64,000 bases of DNA from Hexactinellida sp. DTS-2022. Taxonomy: Eukaryota; Porifera; Hexactinellida. This document shows, piece after piece, positions 31,500-42,300 of the stretch. The stretch spans positions 2,666,001-2,730,000 of the forward strand of contig JAPNXP010000003.1 of the NCBI GenBank assembly GCA_028753945.1, written 5' to 3'. The notes below the pieces were generated by a model that had not been told where the DNA came from, made no database searches, and saw only the letters and a program-made list of their open reading frames with translations. A program made the translations under genes and the position numbers. How positions within the stretch are numbered: position 1 is the first letter of the stretch; each line of letters starts with the position of its first letter.

Positions 31500-32898
31500 A
31501 CATTCTGCCAGAATTATTGTCATATTGAACAAGAATATCTTGCAAGTGAGGATGATCTTATTCAAATCAAAGATAGCTTAAATGATATCGAATCAATAAC
31601 CTTCCGTGCATTGGTCAGGCCTGCCAAGATTAATCGTTCTATTAAAAAGAAATTTTCGAGTATCTTTACCAGCTCAATTCCTAACATGGGAGATGCATTT
31701 TCTTTGCCTCTCACCATTAATGGCAAAAGAGAGAATCTATTTGTCATGAAAATAGAGTGGGATAGCGTTCAAATTTCTGAATTTGATGAGCTTATTGCCT
31801 TTTCCGCGATTGAGGATCATTTAATCATTTGGTCTGATGATCACATTACAGATAAGTTGCAGGAATATATAATCAATACCACTGATGTATATAAGGAACA
31901 ACTCAATCTCAATGAAGAAGCGGCTAATATACATTGTGATCTAATGTAAGCGATTGGTGACTTAGCAAGTCTTAATAGAAATCACCAACGTTCCATTGAA
32001 ACAAGGCGGCAAGAATCAACAAATGGTTCACAAATTCTGTCAGGAATAGATAGTGATTGTATTTCCGAATTGGATCACCAAGCACAAGTGTACCATTATA
32101 CTGAATCTTCACATCAAACTCAATCTTCATATCAAACTCAATCTGAAATTGAATTTACTACTACACAGAGAGGAGGGAAGTGTTTGGTAGAAGGTAATTT
32201 CACATATACAAGACACAGGGTGAGAGGAGATATTGTTCAGTGGCAGTGTATACACAGGGGAACTTGCAATGCCAGAATTCACACAATGGATCTGAAAGTT
32301 GTGCTTAGAACAAATGAACATAGCCATGAACGAAATAACTCTATATTCGTTTGCAACAAAATCAAAGCCAATATTAAAAAGAGAGCTTCTGATACCCAGG
32401 AAGGAACTCATAATATCCTTACTTCTTCGCTTAAACAAATAGAAGAACCAGCACACATCTTCCAAAGCTTGATAGCTTGAAACAAACGATCCGTAGAGCT
32501 CGAAAAAGGTCCTTAAATATACTTCCAGAACCAGCAACGGTCCAGCATCTTGAAATACCAGAGGTTTACAAATTCACTAACAAAGGCGATCCGTTTCTCC
32601 TCTTTGACTCTGGCACAGACAGTGGATATCGGGTCTTCATATTCGGAACAAAACCAAATGTAGAAGTTCTAAATACAGCGAAAATTTGGATGGCAGATGG
32701 CACATTCAAAATAGCTCCAAGCTTGTTCTATCAGTTGTATGTTATTCATGCACTAAAAGGAGGTCCGCTTCCACTTGAAGATGGTCATCTATTGCCTTGC
32801 ATATTTATTCTACTTACTCAAAAATCGGCAGAAATGTATAATATAATGTGGAGTGAAGTTAAAAAACTGTGTCCTGACTCCACGCCCTCTCAATTTCC
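31500..32898 (+). pseudogene. MULE transposase with FLYWCH finger, truncated
   Basis: One reading frame runs from about 31500 to 32480 with a single TAA at 31947. The first ~150 residues (ALVRPAKINRSIKKKF, WSDDHITDKLQEYI) are not recognised. After the stop comes a FLYWCH zinc finger: GGKCLVEGNFTYTRHR, VQWQCIHRGTCNARIH, TNEHSHE. A one-base shift near 32460 leads to FTNKGDPFLLFDSG and the MULE core start WMADGTFKIAPSLFYQLYVIH, with first catalytic Asp in ADGTF. The frame then ends at ~32895, where the next expected motif (VDFEKA in the second copy) is replaced by hAT-like end sequence. The protein has thus lost two of three catalytic residues. The longer copy at 34778 confirms the fold. Confidence 0.85.
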
Positions 32899-33333
32899 GG
32901 CCGCATGCGGCCTAAAAAGGCGAGTTTTCGAACCCCTGTTCTAAATCGATCCATATCATCTCTGCTCGAAAGATAATTAATTAACATAAATCGGTGAGTC
33001 GAAATTCACCCGCGGGAAAGCTTTTTGCGCCTAGTTCTGCACGAACCTATTTGATTCGGATGAACCTATTTAGTTAATCTAGAACTATGCTAATTAGGTT
33101 CGGCCGAACTTAATTCGAACCGTTAAAGTTAAAGAATGCAGGGTATGTGTTGTGTCAGAATAGATAGCGATTTAGCGGGTAATTTTCATCAACATAAAAC
33201 AGACTTTTGGAAAAAAGTTACACAATAGGTAAACAACTTTTGGGAAAACATGTTTTATACTAGGTGAAATTTTTAAAAATTTATAACTCGCCCCGGCATG
33301 ATTTTCCGAAAAATGGAAAGTTCGACGCCACTG
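32899..33333. mobile_element. Remnant hAT-like ends and a 390 bp copy of the 58832 family
   Basis: 32899-32940 looks like a CAGGGG-type hAT end in inverse orientation, with 'ggccgcatgcggcc'. From 32944 to 33333 the sequence is the inverse of 58832-59240: shared words include 'cgagcagagatgat', 'cacccgcggg', 'ctcgccccggcatgattttc' and the end 'gttcgacgccactg'. Confidence 0.7.
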
Positions 33334-33425
33334 TTTGGTGAGTGTCCACTAACTTGACTTCCAAGTAAGGCAAATAGATCCAGCTCCTTGTATTCCAATG
33401 AATTTGTATTTCTTTATATATAGTA

Positions 33426-33867
33426 GGTAGATGCTGGATATAAGAACGCCGGTTATAAGAACATTAACCGTTCTTAGGCTCCGGTTTCGATTCGATTTAT
33501 CGCCCATGCTACTCAATACAACTAATCCTTTAGAAAATCCAGTTTATACCACTGAATAAGACTCAGCTTTAAAAAGTATTACCCAAAAAATACTACATTA
33601 ATTGATACATTTAAAATAAAATAAATAAAATAAAATATATTATGCGGTGATGCCGTGATGGGAAATGGATTTATGATATCATTTTCTAACACAATTCAGA
33701 TAATTTTAATTATTTATTCAATAATATCCAACTAATACTGGTGATTTTGAACAGACCGGAAAACTGGCTAACGAGATCTGTAACCGCTAACCGATATTAG
33801 CAATGGTTTACCGAATCCAGCCTTGATATGCAGTTCCCGACGATGTTCTTATAACCGGCATCTACTG
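33426..33867. mobile_element. Mariner/pogo-like MITE with a nested element
   Basis: Ends GTAGATGCTGGATATAAG (left) and 'cttataaccggcatctactg' (right) match the MITE at 600-772. TA at 33868-33869 flanks the right side. Between about 33460 and 33826 lies a diverged copy of the 57281-57708 family ('actcaatac...aatcc', 'ccagccttg'). Confidence 0.72.
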
Positions 33868-33869
33868 TA

Positions 33870-34660
33870 GTGTATTTTTTCCGAATACAGCAGATATTGC
33901 TAGAAAAAACAGTTCCCATGTGGTTCAATAGACTCTGGGAGAGTGGAATAAACATTGCCAATTATTGCTGGATATAATAATCAAGTAGGTTAGCATTTTG
34001 ATATTTGTCACTAATGAATGACTCACTATAGTTACTGGAAAGTTGGAATGGAAGTTAGAGAAAGTAGTATACAGCAAGTATTTTCTTCATTTGCTACAGT
34101 GTTTTATTCATATTTCGAATATAAATATCGAAGGGGCAAGAGAAAATAGAATTAACTTCCAATATCAAGTAGAACGAACTATAACCAGTGCCACGTTTTT
34201 ATTTACTGTTTACTGATAATACTGGAGGTTGTACATTTTATGTAACTCTATACCAGCTTCATGTACCTCAGCTATAATCTTTTTTCCTAATACGTAGATA
34301 GATAGCGATATTAATTGTCTAAATTTCTAATTCTCGAAGAAATTGGACAATAATCAATTCTCAATTAATTTATAATATTGTTGTAGTCATTCCCTTGAGG
34401 TCCATAGCGGTAGTTGCAAGATTGGCAACTTGAAGATCTTATGATAATCTTTTAATTCCGATAAAGTGAGTATATATGATTGCATAATGTCAAAGTATTG
34501 TGTCCTAGGCCATGTATAATTGGTAAATTCATGTATAGCTATTGAAAACAACTTTATACGAACATTTTAACATTTTGATAATAGATTCACATTTAAAATT
34601 TTTGGGGGAAAATTACCTAAAAATATTTTGGTTTTTGGATATAAAATGATTGGCGGAAAT
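33870..34660. other. Gap with no recognised gene
   Basis: AT-rich intergenic sequence between the mariner-like MITE and the left end of the second MULE. No ORF, terminal repeat or hairpin stood out. Confidence 0.5.
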
Positions 34661-34777
34661 TTCGTCGCCCGGAAATTTCGTCGCAGGAAATTTAGTCGCT
34701 TAAAAGCTTTAGACCAATTGTAATAAAGATCTGATTAATGTGATATTGATAGTAATAGTATAAATAAATATGTATGT

Positions 34778-35894
34778 TTAAAATGTAAAGTTATGGGCGA
34801 TTCCTTTCAAATACACAAGGGTTTCCCGATTATCGTAATCCAAGACTAAATGTAATTGTCTTACATTCCTTTCCTTTGTAGTCTTTGATTGGAGATGAAT
34901 ATTTCCACTCTCCCATTTAGCAACATTTACATCTTGTATTGCTTGTTCTCTCTGAAAATGTTTCAATAATTTTGGAAAACAAGGATGTGGAGAAGATAGT
35001 CCAGATTGAAACGCGTTGTGCCAACCCTCTACGGAATTGTTTGTACGAGCAGTTTGGTTTAACACCCTCGTATACATACTCCAAAATCTAACTGGAAATG
35101 GAGGTAACCTGCGTGTTTGATCTGGTAATCTTCGTCCGATGTATGTCTCTTCAAAATATTCCGCGACCTCCATCGCAGATTGTGGAAAGTCGGCCATAAG
35201 TATCATGAAACAATCGATGACATCATGTTCCGGTACGAATGCTAGACTTGGAAGCATTCTCATCCTAAGTGCGAAATCTTGATCTTCCATATAGAGGCTA
35301 GCCAAGCCAAATGATTGAATTTTTCTGTACAAATTTTGGGGAAAATGAAAAAAACAACCAGTTAAAACGGCCAGAAATTGATCTTCGAACGCATTGATGG
35401 CTGCCTTTTCGAAGTCAACCATTATATAGGAAGGATCTAATTCAGGTTCTAGTTCCACTAGTTTCCTCATTATCTTCCTGTATGTCAATTCATCTTTCTT
35501 TGTTAACAGTGAGTATACGCAAGGAAACACGTATCCATCCTTCTCTGCATGTATTGTATAGAGTTGATAGAATTGCTGAGGTGCAACTTTGAACGTTCCA
35601 TCTGCAAACCAATTATGTGAAGATTTCAGTATGGAAAGCATCTTAGAAGTGGCGAATAGAATTAATCTATTAATATCTCCAAATCCGGAATCGTAAAGTA
35701 GAAAGCGTTCACCCTTTGAGGTAACTTTAAATCTTTCGAGAATTTCAATTCCAGAAGCAGATGCTGGGTTAACTGATCCTTCGTTACCACTTCTAAGTAG
35801 CCGTATCGTTCTCTTGATAGAATCAGCATTTGGTAGTTGGACTAAACTTGATTCACTCATCGTCTCTACACCACAAGCATAAATGGATCTAGTG
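34778..35894 (-). pseudogene. MULE transposase, catalytic part
   Basis: The open frame (a 360-residue stretch from an internal ATG at 35860) contains FKVTSKGERFLLYDSGFGD, then the MULE core: WFADGTFKVAPQQFYQLY (first Asp), YIMVDFEKAAINAF (second Asp), CFFHFPQNLYRKI, and NSVEGWHNAF (Glu). The frame also extends upstream of the ATG to the edge of the hAT insertion at 35895 (RSIYACGVET), which shows that the ATG is not the original start. It ends with a stop at 34778. The frame has no other lesion; only the two upstream insertions interrupt the gene. Confidence 0.9.
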
Positions 35895-37199
35895 CAGTGG
35901 CGAGGCCAGGGGGGGGCTTTGGGGGCTAAGCCCCACCAAATCCGAAATTTAGCCCCCCCAAATTTTATAAAGTTAGCCCCCTAATTTAATTACTGATGGT
36001 GTTTACGTATAAAATAGTACAACATTTCTATATTTAATTAAATAATTTCTGAAATTAATATTTTAAATATCAATGTTCTCATATACTTTAGTATTGTTTC
36101 TTTAATTAATTCTTTAGACCAGGGGTCTCCAAACTTCGGCCCGCAGGAGCAAAATATGCAGGCCCGCCAAATAATTTTGCCTATTGAAATATTTAGTTAT
36201 GCATCCAATTGCATTTTTGTTCCATACTGGTCTAATTTGAATGGTAATGACAATGTTTCGAGTGTTTCAAATTTACAATTAGAAATTGACAAATTAGTTA
36301 CCTACAAATAGAAGCAGAACTCAAAAAACTGAAATATATCTGTCGAGGGTATTTTTTCTACGTATTATGATCTTGCGTCCTCAATCATGTTTTAATACAC
36401 TAATGAAAACGGTTGGAGAGCCCTGCTTTGACCAAATAATTCATATATAATTAGTCAATATTCCTTTGTAATCAGGTTGTCAATACAATCCAACCGATAT
36501 CGTGGGTTGCACAATAGACGCTGCACCTGAGAAATCCAATTGATATTGACCATCGATAATCGCATTCGATTTGATAAGGTTTTTCTATCGATTTCTCTAA
36601 TTTAGGTCGGTTGATCATAATATTTACATGTTGTTAGCTTATTACCTAGATATATTTTATTTTAGTTGAAATTCTAATCGATTCTTTATTAGTCACATCA
36701 GAGGCACCACTATTTATGCATTTCAGTAGTAACTAGATACTATTCGCATTTGAACATACCCTTGGATTAAAGAATCGAATTATCGAAAATTATGATGTTG
36801 ATTTAAATTAATAATGAAAAAGGGTATACACATTGTCTGAAACTGACAACCAAGTTGCAATAATGATTTGAGATAAATGTTAGATCTTATTTTATCCATC
36901 AATTTGGGTAAAAATATTTCACCAATCGAGAAACAGAAATAAAATCGATCCAGGTCCATTGATTGCGTTCCAATCTATCTAAACTATGGACAATCCAATT
37001 GATTCGAAAAATCAGCAATCGAGTATCGAAAATAATCTCGATTGGATTGGAAAGTAAAATGTAGTATAATACCGCTGTGGGATGACTAAAAAATTGTTAG
37101 ATTCTTTTGAGGTTCTCGTTGGACCTCTATTTTTGAGTGATTGTCCAGGACTCCAGGGGCTTAAGCCCCACAAAACAGTTGAGGCTGGCCTCGCCCCTG
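35895..37199. mobile_element. 1.3 kb hAT-type element inside the MULE gene
   Basis: 1305 bp. Ends CAGTGGCGAGGCCAG and inverse CAGGGGCGAGGCCAG. Perfect 8 bp duplication atctagtg at 35887-35894 and 37200-37207. The interior is non-coding. It carries a nested CAGGGGTCTCC element (36120-36425). Near 36470-37060 there is a degraded stretch resembling the 5172-5698 family ('caatccaaccg', 'tcgattggattgg'). Confidence 0.95.
36120..36425. mobile_element. hAT-type MITE nested in the 35895 element
   Basis: 306 bp. Ends CAGGGGTCTCCAAACTTC and inverse CAGGGCTCTCCAACCG, then 'ggcccgc'-type arm. Flanks ctttagac and ctttgacc are a weak match to an 8 bp duplication. Confidence 0.75.
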
Positions 37200-37207
37200 A
37201 TCTAGTG

Positions 37208-37314
37208 CTTTGATCTGTATCTTGAGCAGCACGATCCTTCATATTGTTGTAACCACGTAGCATATCAATTCTCGCCATATCTGGTCCATGAGTGTGACTC
37301 TCCAGTATTTCAGT
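37208..37314 (-). pseudogene. MULE transposase, linker between FLYWCH finger and core
   Basis: Minus-strand reading ILESHTHGPDMARIDMLRGY NNMKDRAAQDTDQST, open on both sides and bounded by hAT insertions. It reads in frame with the finger segment on one side and the core segment on the other once the insertions are skipped. The SHTH motif near its start completes the FLYWCH-type histidine pattern. Confidence 0.8.
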
Positions 37315-37794
37315 CAGGGTTGTATCAACTCATTTTGAGTTGGCAAAACAACTCATTTTTTGTCTACCAACTCATTCAAATTTCCTTCACCAACTCATTC
37401 AACTCATTCATTTTGCTGTCACCAACTCATTCAACTCATTCAAGAAAATGAGTTGATTCTGTCAACTCATTTTTTATGAAACTAATTGTAACTAACGTAT
37501 ATCTTAAATCTTCAGTTTAATAATAGATTTACAGCTGCGTCGGTCGGCTCTCAAAAGTGATCCGGCCAAATTTGGATCTCCCTACGCATTAATGTTACAA
37601 CAAAGTGAAAGTTGTCTGGCCATGGTCGGAAGTAGGGTTGTATAAACTCATTTTTTGTCTACCAACTCATTCAACTGATTCATTTTGCTGTAACCAACTC
37701 ATTCAACTCATTCATTTTGCTGTCACCAACTCATTCAACTCATTCAAGAAAATGAGTTGATTCTGCCAACTCAAAATGAGTTGATACAACCCTG
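37315..37794. mobile_element. hAT-type MITE with 31 bp perfect inverted ends
   Basis: 480 bp. Perfect inverted ends beginning CAGGGTTGTATCAACTCATT. Perfect duplication atttcagt at 37307-37314 and 37795-37802. The interior is mostly the tandem word 'caactcattcaactcatt'. Confidence 0.96.
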
Positions 37795-37997
37795 ATTTCA
37801 GTGAAATCGTTCGGTTTTGTGATTACCATCTCAAAATTCGTAGTTATTCTTGCTTTACACGTACCACGCTTTTCGCATACCCAATGTTTAAATTGATTAG
37901 TGGATTTGTTCAGTGTGTAAATAAATCCATGGATAGTAACTTTATCTTTAGATCTCGTGCTCTTGATCGTTTCTGCAATAATGGGGGTTGCCATCAC
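37795..37997 (-). pseudogene. MULE transposase, FLYWCH zinc-finger segment
   Basis: From ATG at 37997 (minus) the reading starts MMATPIIAETIKSTRSKDKV, then GFIYTLNKSTNQFKHWVCEK, RGTCKARITTNFEMVI and KPNDFTEI. This is a FLYWCH finger (F/Y-x-Y, W-x-C, G-x-C-x-A-R). The translated tail beyond DFTEI belongs to the hAT MITE. This ATG is the likely start of the whole transposase (about 470 residues before disruption). Confidence 0.83.
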
Positions 37998-38340
37998 AAA
38001 GTTGATTAATGTTATATATTATGATAATATGATATGATATGATACACTCACAGATTACATAATCCTTTTATAGCAACGTAGCAAACTTACAAGTGAAGGT
38101 GTAAATAAATAAGTATGGGTAGACACTTAGGGTCAACACAGGTGCTATGAGTATACACCAATATTTTGTTATCGAAGAGATTGTTTACTGTATCCCAAAT
38201 AACTACCACGTAACTTTCGGCTACGAAATTTCTGGCAACGAATTTTCTGGCAACGAATTTTCCGGCGACGAAATTTCCGGCGACGAATTTTCCGGCGACG
38301 AAATTTCCGGGCGACGAAAATTCCGGCGACGAAAATTCCG

Positions 38341-39227
38341 TTTACCATATAAAATATTATTTTATTTAAATTTTTTAAAGTGTTCTCATTTCTTAGTCGA
38401 TCTATGTACATAGTTAAAATAAACAAACAGATACAAAATGCACATAACGAACGATTTTAAAATATAAATTGATACTGTACAATAAGTACAAATATTGTAG
38501 TAATAATTATACGTACCGTATATTAACAAATTGAGATATTGGAATGGAATATATTCCACCTCAATATCACAATCAAACTCTTGTTATTCCATTATAAATT
38601 GGTTATTCATGTGGTTAACACGTAATTATATTGAGAATAGATATTGAGAAAACAGGTGAGAAAGAATAACAAGTGGTAGTAGAAATCTCATGGTAGTAAG
38701 AATCTCATAGCAATGTAACATCCATGGTCCTTGTATACAAAGTAGTAAGAATCTCATGGTAGTAAGAATCTCATACAACAGGACAAAATTTGAGAATGGA
38801 ATGTTGTCACATTCCTAAGGCATTCTTGCATTGCCAAGGATAAATTATGGACAAGTGACCCCGTAAACGAGGGGGAATTTCATGTTGACTACGAATCTGG
38901 TGGTTAAAAGTTAATCAGAATAGATTTTAAAAGGTTAGCGTCCGGGTAATATCGGCGATTTGGCAGTCACCAATAAAAAAATCAAAGATGACATCGAAAA
39001 TGTATCCGTTCGACGTGGGGCCGCGGAAAAAAGAAAAAAATCAGCAGGCTCTCGCAAATCCTTCAATACCAGTTCATAGTATGTATTAATTCTAGCCCTA
39101 ATCAGACAATATTAAAATTTGAGATAAAACATTTATTATTCACATAGGATGCAAACAAAAGGAATATAGAATTTAACATATAATTTATAAAAAAAACTAA
39201 ACAAAAGTTAGAATCCTAAAGACATAG
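38341..39227. other. Intergenic gap with short tandem repeats
   Basis: AT-rich. At about 38685-38775 'agtaagaatctcatggt' recurs three to four times. Nothing coding is seen before the 3' end of the semaphorin-like gene. Confidence 0.5.
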
Positions 39228-39233
39228 TTTATT
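39228..39233 (-). promoter_or_regulatory. Possible polyadenylation signal of the Sema-PSI gene
   Basis: AATAAA on the minus strand, about 87 bases after the stop at 39320. Another lies at 39132-39137. Such words are common in AT-rich DNA. Confidence 0.35.
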
Positions 39234-39249
39234 AGAGAAAGATAAAAGC

Positions 39250-39250
<1 letters not shown>

Positions 39251-39280
<30 letters not shown>

Positions 39281-39290
39281 TTAATAATAA
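39251..39290. repeat. (AAT)n microsatellite
   Basis: About 13 AAT units with one interruption, just 3' of the Sema-PSI gene. Confidence 0.9.
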
Positions 39291-39319
39291 TCTTTAGGAT
39301 AACTATGGTATAGTACAAT

Positions 39320-42300
39320 TTATGAGGAATCACTAATAGGATTCATCCCAGTTAATTCATGTACTTCTCTTTCCTGTTGGATTGCAGTTTTTAACTCTTG
39401 TTTTTTCAGAAGTTTAGGATAGCATACAATTAATCCGAATAATACAACAAGACCACCTGCAGAAGTTAACACTGTGAAACTAGATGTGCCAACTGCAAGA
39501 TAGAAGAGAATTACACTCGCAAATATAACGGTGAGAGGTTGAGAAGAAGGTATTATAGGAGTAGTAGTAGGTTTAGATGTAGTAAGCGGATTAACTTGTG
39601 ACTGGAAAATTGAATTTGCATAGATAAATCGATAATTCACATCATTGAGTAGTGGACATTCAGTAATATTAGTGAATAACCCAAAAGCAAAATCACTAGT
39701 TAATGTAATATTATTAAGATAAGCTATAATAGAACCGGAATCCACTTTGGTAATATTTAGAGATGAAAAATTACCGTAACAAATAAATTGAGCATTTTGA
39801 CCTGAAGGACATTGATCATTCCTTGTAACTATCACATTATACGTGTCAGTATTAGGGACTAGTTGTGCACCATAACTGCTAATTGAAGAGCATGACAGAT
39901 TGAATAGAGAAGATTGACTCGTTGTAAAACTTTTAGTTAGCATACCAATCCTTATCTTGTAGTCTGTATTTTGATCTAAATTGCCAAACCCAGCTGTGAG
40001 ATCAGATCCAGTAGGGAGGTAAGTTGTGTACTGTTGTATTACACTATCAGATGAATTTAAGAGAATAACAGTTCTTTCGTAATGCATACCTGATGGTAAG
40101 ATACTATAAGTAGCTGCAACTGAATTAGTTGTAACTTTTTCTATGTTTATAGTACTGATTCTAAAGGTAATCGGTACATACAAACTTGTTGTACAGCCAT
40201 AGTAAGCTGTAAGGGTGGGTTCTCCAGACGGGAATACATTAACAATACATAGCCTACCTTCTTCAATATAACCTGTATACGTTAAAGTATCAGAGGATTC
40301 GCTAGTAAAATTGAGAGTACATGGACTATCTATTTCCATACAATTACTGAGATTGCATTGGCATAATTCAGTGTTAAGAATAGTGAACTGGAGTATGAGT
40401 TGAGTGGTATCATTTGTGAGTTGACAGTTAGTAACCTGTGACCAGTCAGCGTTTGTGGAGATAGTTTCTAAGTCATTGAAAGGTAAACCGCATTGAGTAG
40501 TCGCTGTGTACTCTATAGTCAATGAAGTATTAGGTTTTATAGCATTTATTTCAACATTGCTGGGGTATAAAATATAATCCAGTCCATCAAGAGTGATTGT
40601 ATATTTCACAATACCAAATTCCAGTGGAGATATCCCATCTTCCAACACAACTGTTACGCTTGTTGAAGTAGTGATGAAATTAATATTTAATAACTTCAAA
40701 TTACCAGAAGCAGTGCATCGATTGAAAAGAGCAGGAATACAAGTAGAAGAGTTTACTACATCGCCCCCTGAGTTGTGAAGTGTAGTTGTAAGTACACAGA
40801 CAGCCCATGGGAAGGGATAAGGTACTGTTGCGGTATACGTATCTGTCGCGATACAAAATTGAGTAGAATTACAGACTGCACAAACAGTTAACACTGCGTA
40901 TGGGCTCATCGGGGCAGTAACATTGATAGAAGAGTTTGTACTGGCTGATGGACAGATAGGAATAAGTGATAGGGAAGTTACAACAACTTGTTCAAACTGT
41001 GTATATGCCACTAACACAAGGTCGGGAACAATTGCAAAAACATAATTGAGCTCAATAGTTGTTCTGTAACCAGTTAAACTTTCTAGGTCGGTAAATAGTA
41101 TGGTAGCATATGTATTAGTATGTCTAACATAGTTAGAGTTGGCTGTAGCAACCGAATCACCTGATATTGTGGTTATAATTAGATTCGGATCAATATCTGG
41201 CAATTTAACTTGACACTGTAAAGAAATATTTAATGATTCTAGAGCATAAGATAATAGCGATAGTTGACAAGTATCATCTACTGTGAGCTCAGAATCAGTC
41301 GGAACATCACGCACTGAAATTAAATCATATTGTATACATGATACTGTAGAGTTCTGCCACACGCATTCAGGATCACGATAACACGATATAGCTGTCATAT
41401 AGGTGTTGCATAATTGGAGAGATATTTTCATCAATTGATTGTTGGAAATCGCGAATAAATACTTAACATTATTTATTGACTGAATTTGAGGATTTAATAT
41501 CTTTGTATTTGTGACCTGAAATTCAGCAACGACAGAAATACTATTATCAACTTTCATTTTAATTAAATACCCATCAAAGGTTGTAGCGTAGAAAAGTGTT
41601 ATATTCTGTGAACCAACAGATGTTGTAACTGAGGTAACATCCATTATAATACCTTCAAAATGCTTGTCAAATGCGATACTAGCTTCATTGAAAACAACTC
41701 TCATATGTAGAATATTTACAATTATCGCATCAAAAAGGTCACCAGAAACGCGAGATAATGGATCAGCACAAGTCCACGACGTGTTTTCAGAAACTGCAAT
41801 GGAATCATAGCCTTTATAGTATACACTATTAAATCCCGTTTCAATATTGAAATCCTGCTCTGTGTTAACTCGATCAGAGATGAATTTGCAGACGGCTGAA
41901 GAGTGAATTAGTTCCTCTGCAGTGTTTTGACTGGTAAAAAATCCATAAATATTGGTTGAATTCAGAATGAAAATTTCCTTCAATGCAATAGATACATAGC
42001 TGGAACCGATAGAATAGCGTAAACCGAGAGCTTGTCTACAATCAATTGTAATTTTATTAAAAGTACCTATGAAAGAGTTATACGGGGAATTCGGACTTGT
42101 TGCAAACTGTCCCAAGTCATTAGCGCAAATCCTTGCCAAACGACCATGGAAACTAGAAGTCAAATATTCATAGTCCAATCCTTGAACAGAGCTCTCTTCA
42201 ACAATCTCAGTGAATGGAATATTAATATAGTCATAATCAACAGTGCTTGTAGAGGAATGTCGGAAAATCCTACCAACAGTGGGATCATTGAAAAAGAAAT

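Larger units (their letters stand above)
34665..38340 (-). mobile_element. MULE transposon with ends made of 15 bp repeats, carrying nested hATs
   Basis: The left end (34665-34698) has three copies of ggaaatttcgtcgcc-like words. The right end (38215-38340) has about eight copies in inverse orientation ('ggcgacgaaatttcc' with ttcc/tttc variants). The transposase gene lies between them on the minus strand. Removing the two hAT insertions would give an element of about 1.9 kb. The target duplication is not clear. Short ORFs at 38147-38426 are the repeats themselves. Confidence 0.8.

Noticed and set aside
32899..32942. tRNA-like 'ttttcgaacccc' word
   Set aside because: No cloverleaf arms around it; it fits a hAT end with ggccgcatgcggcc.
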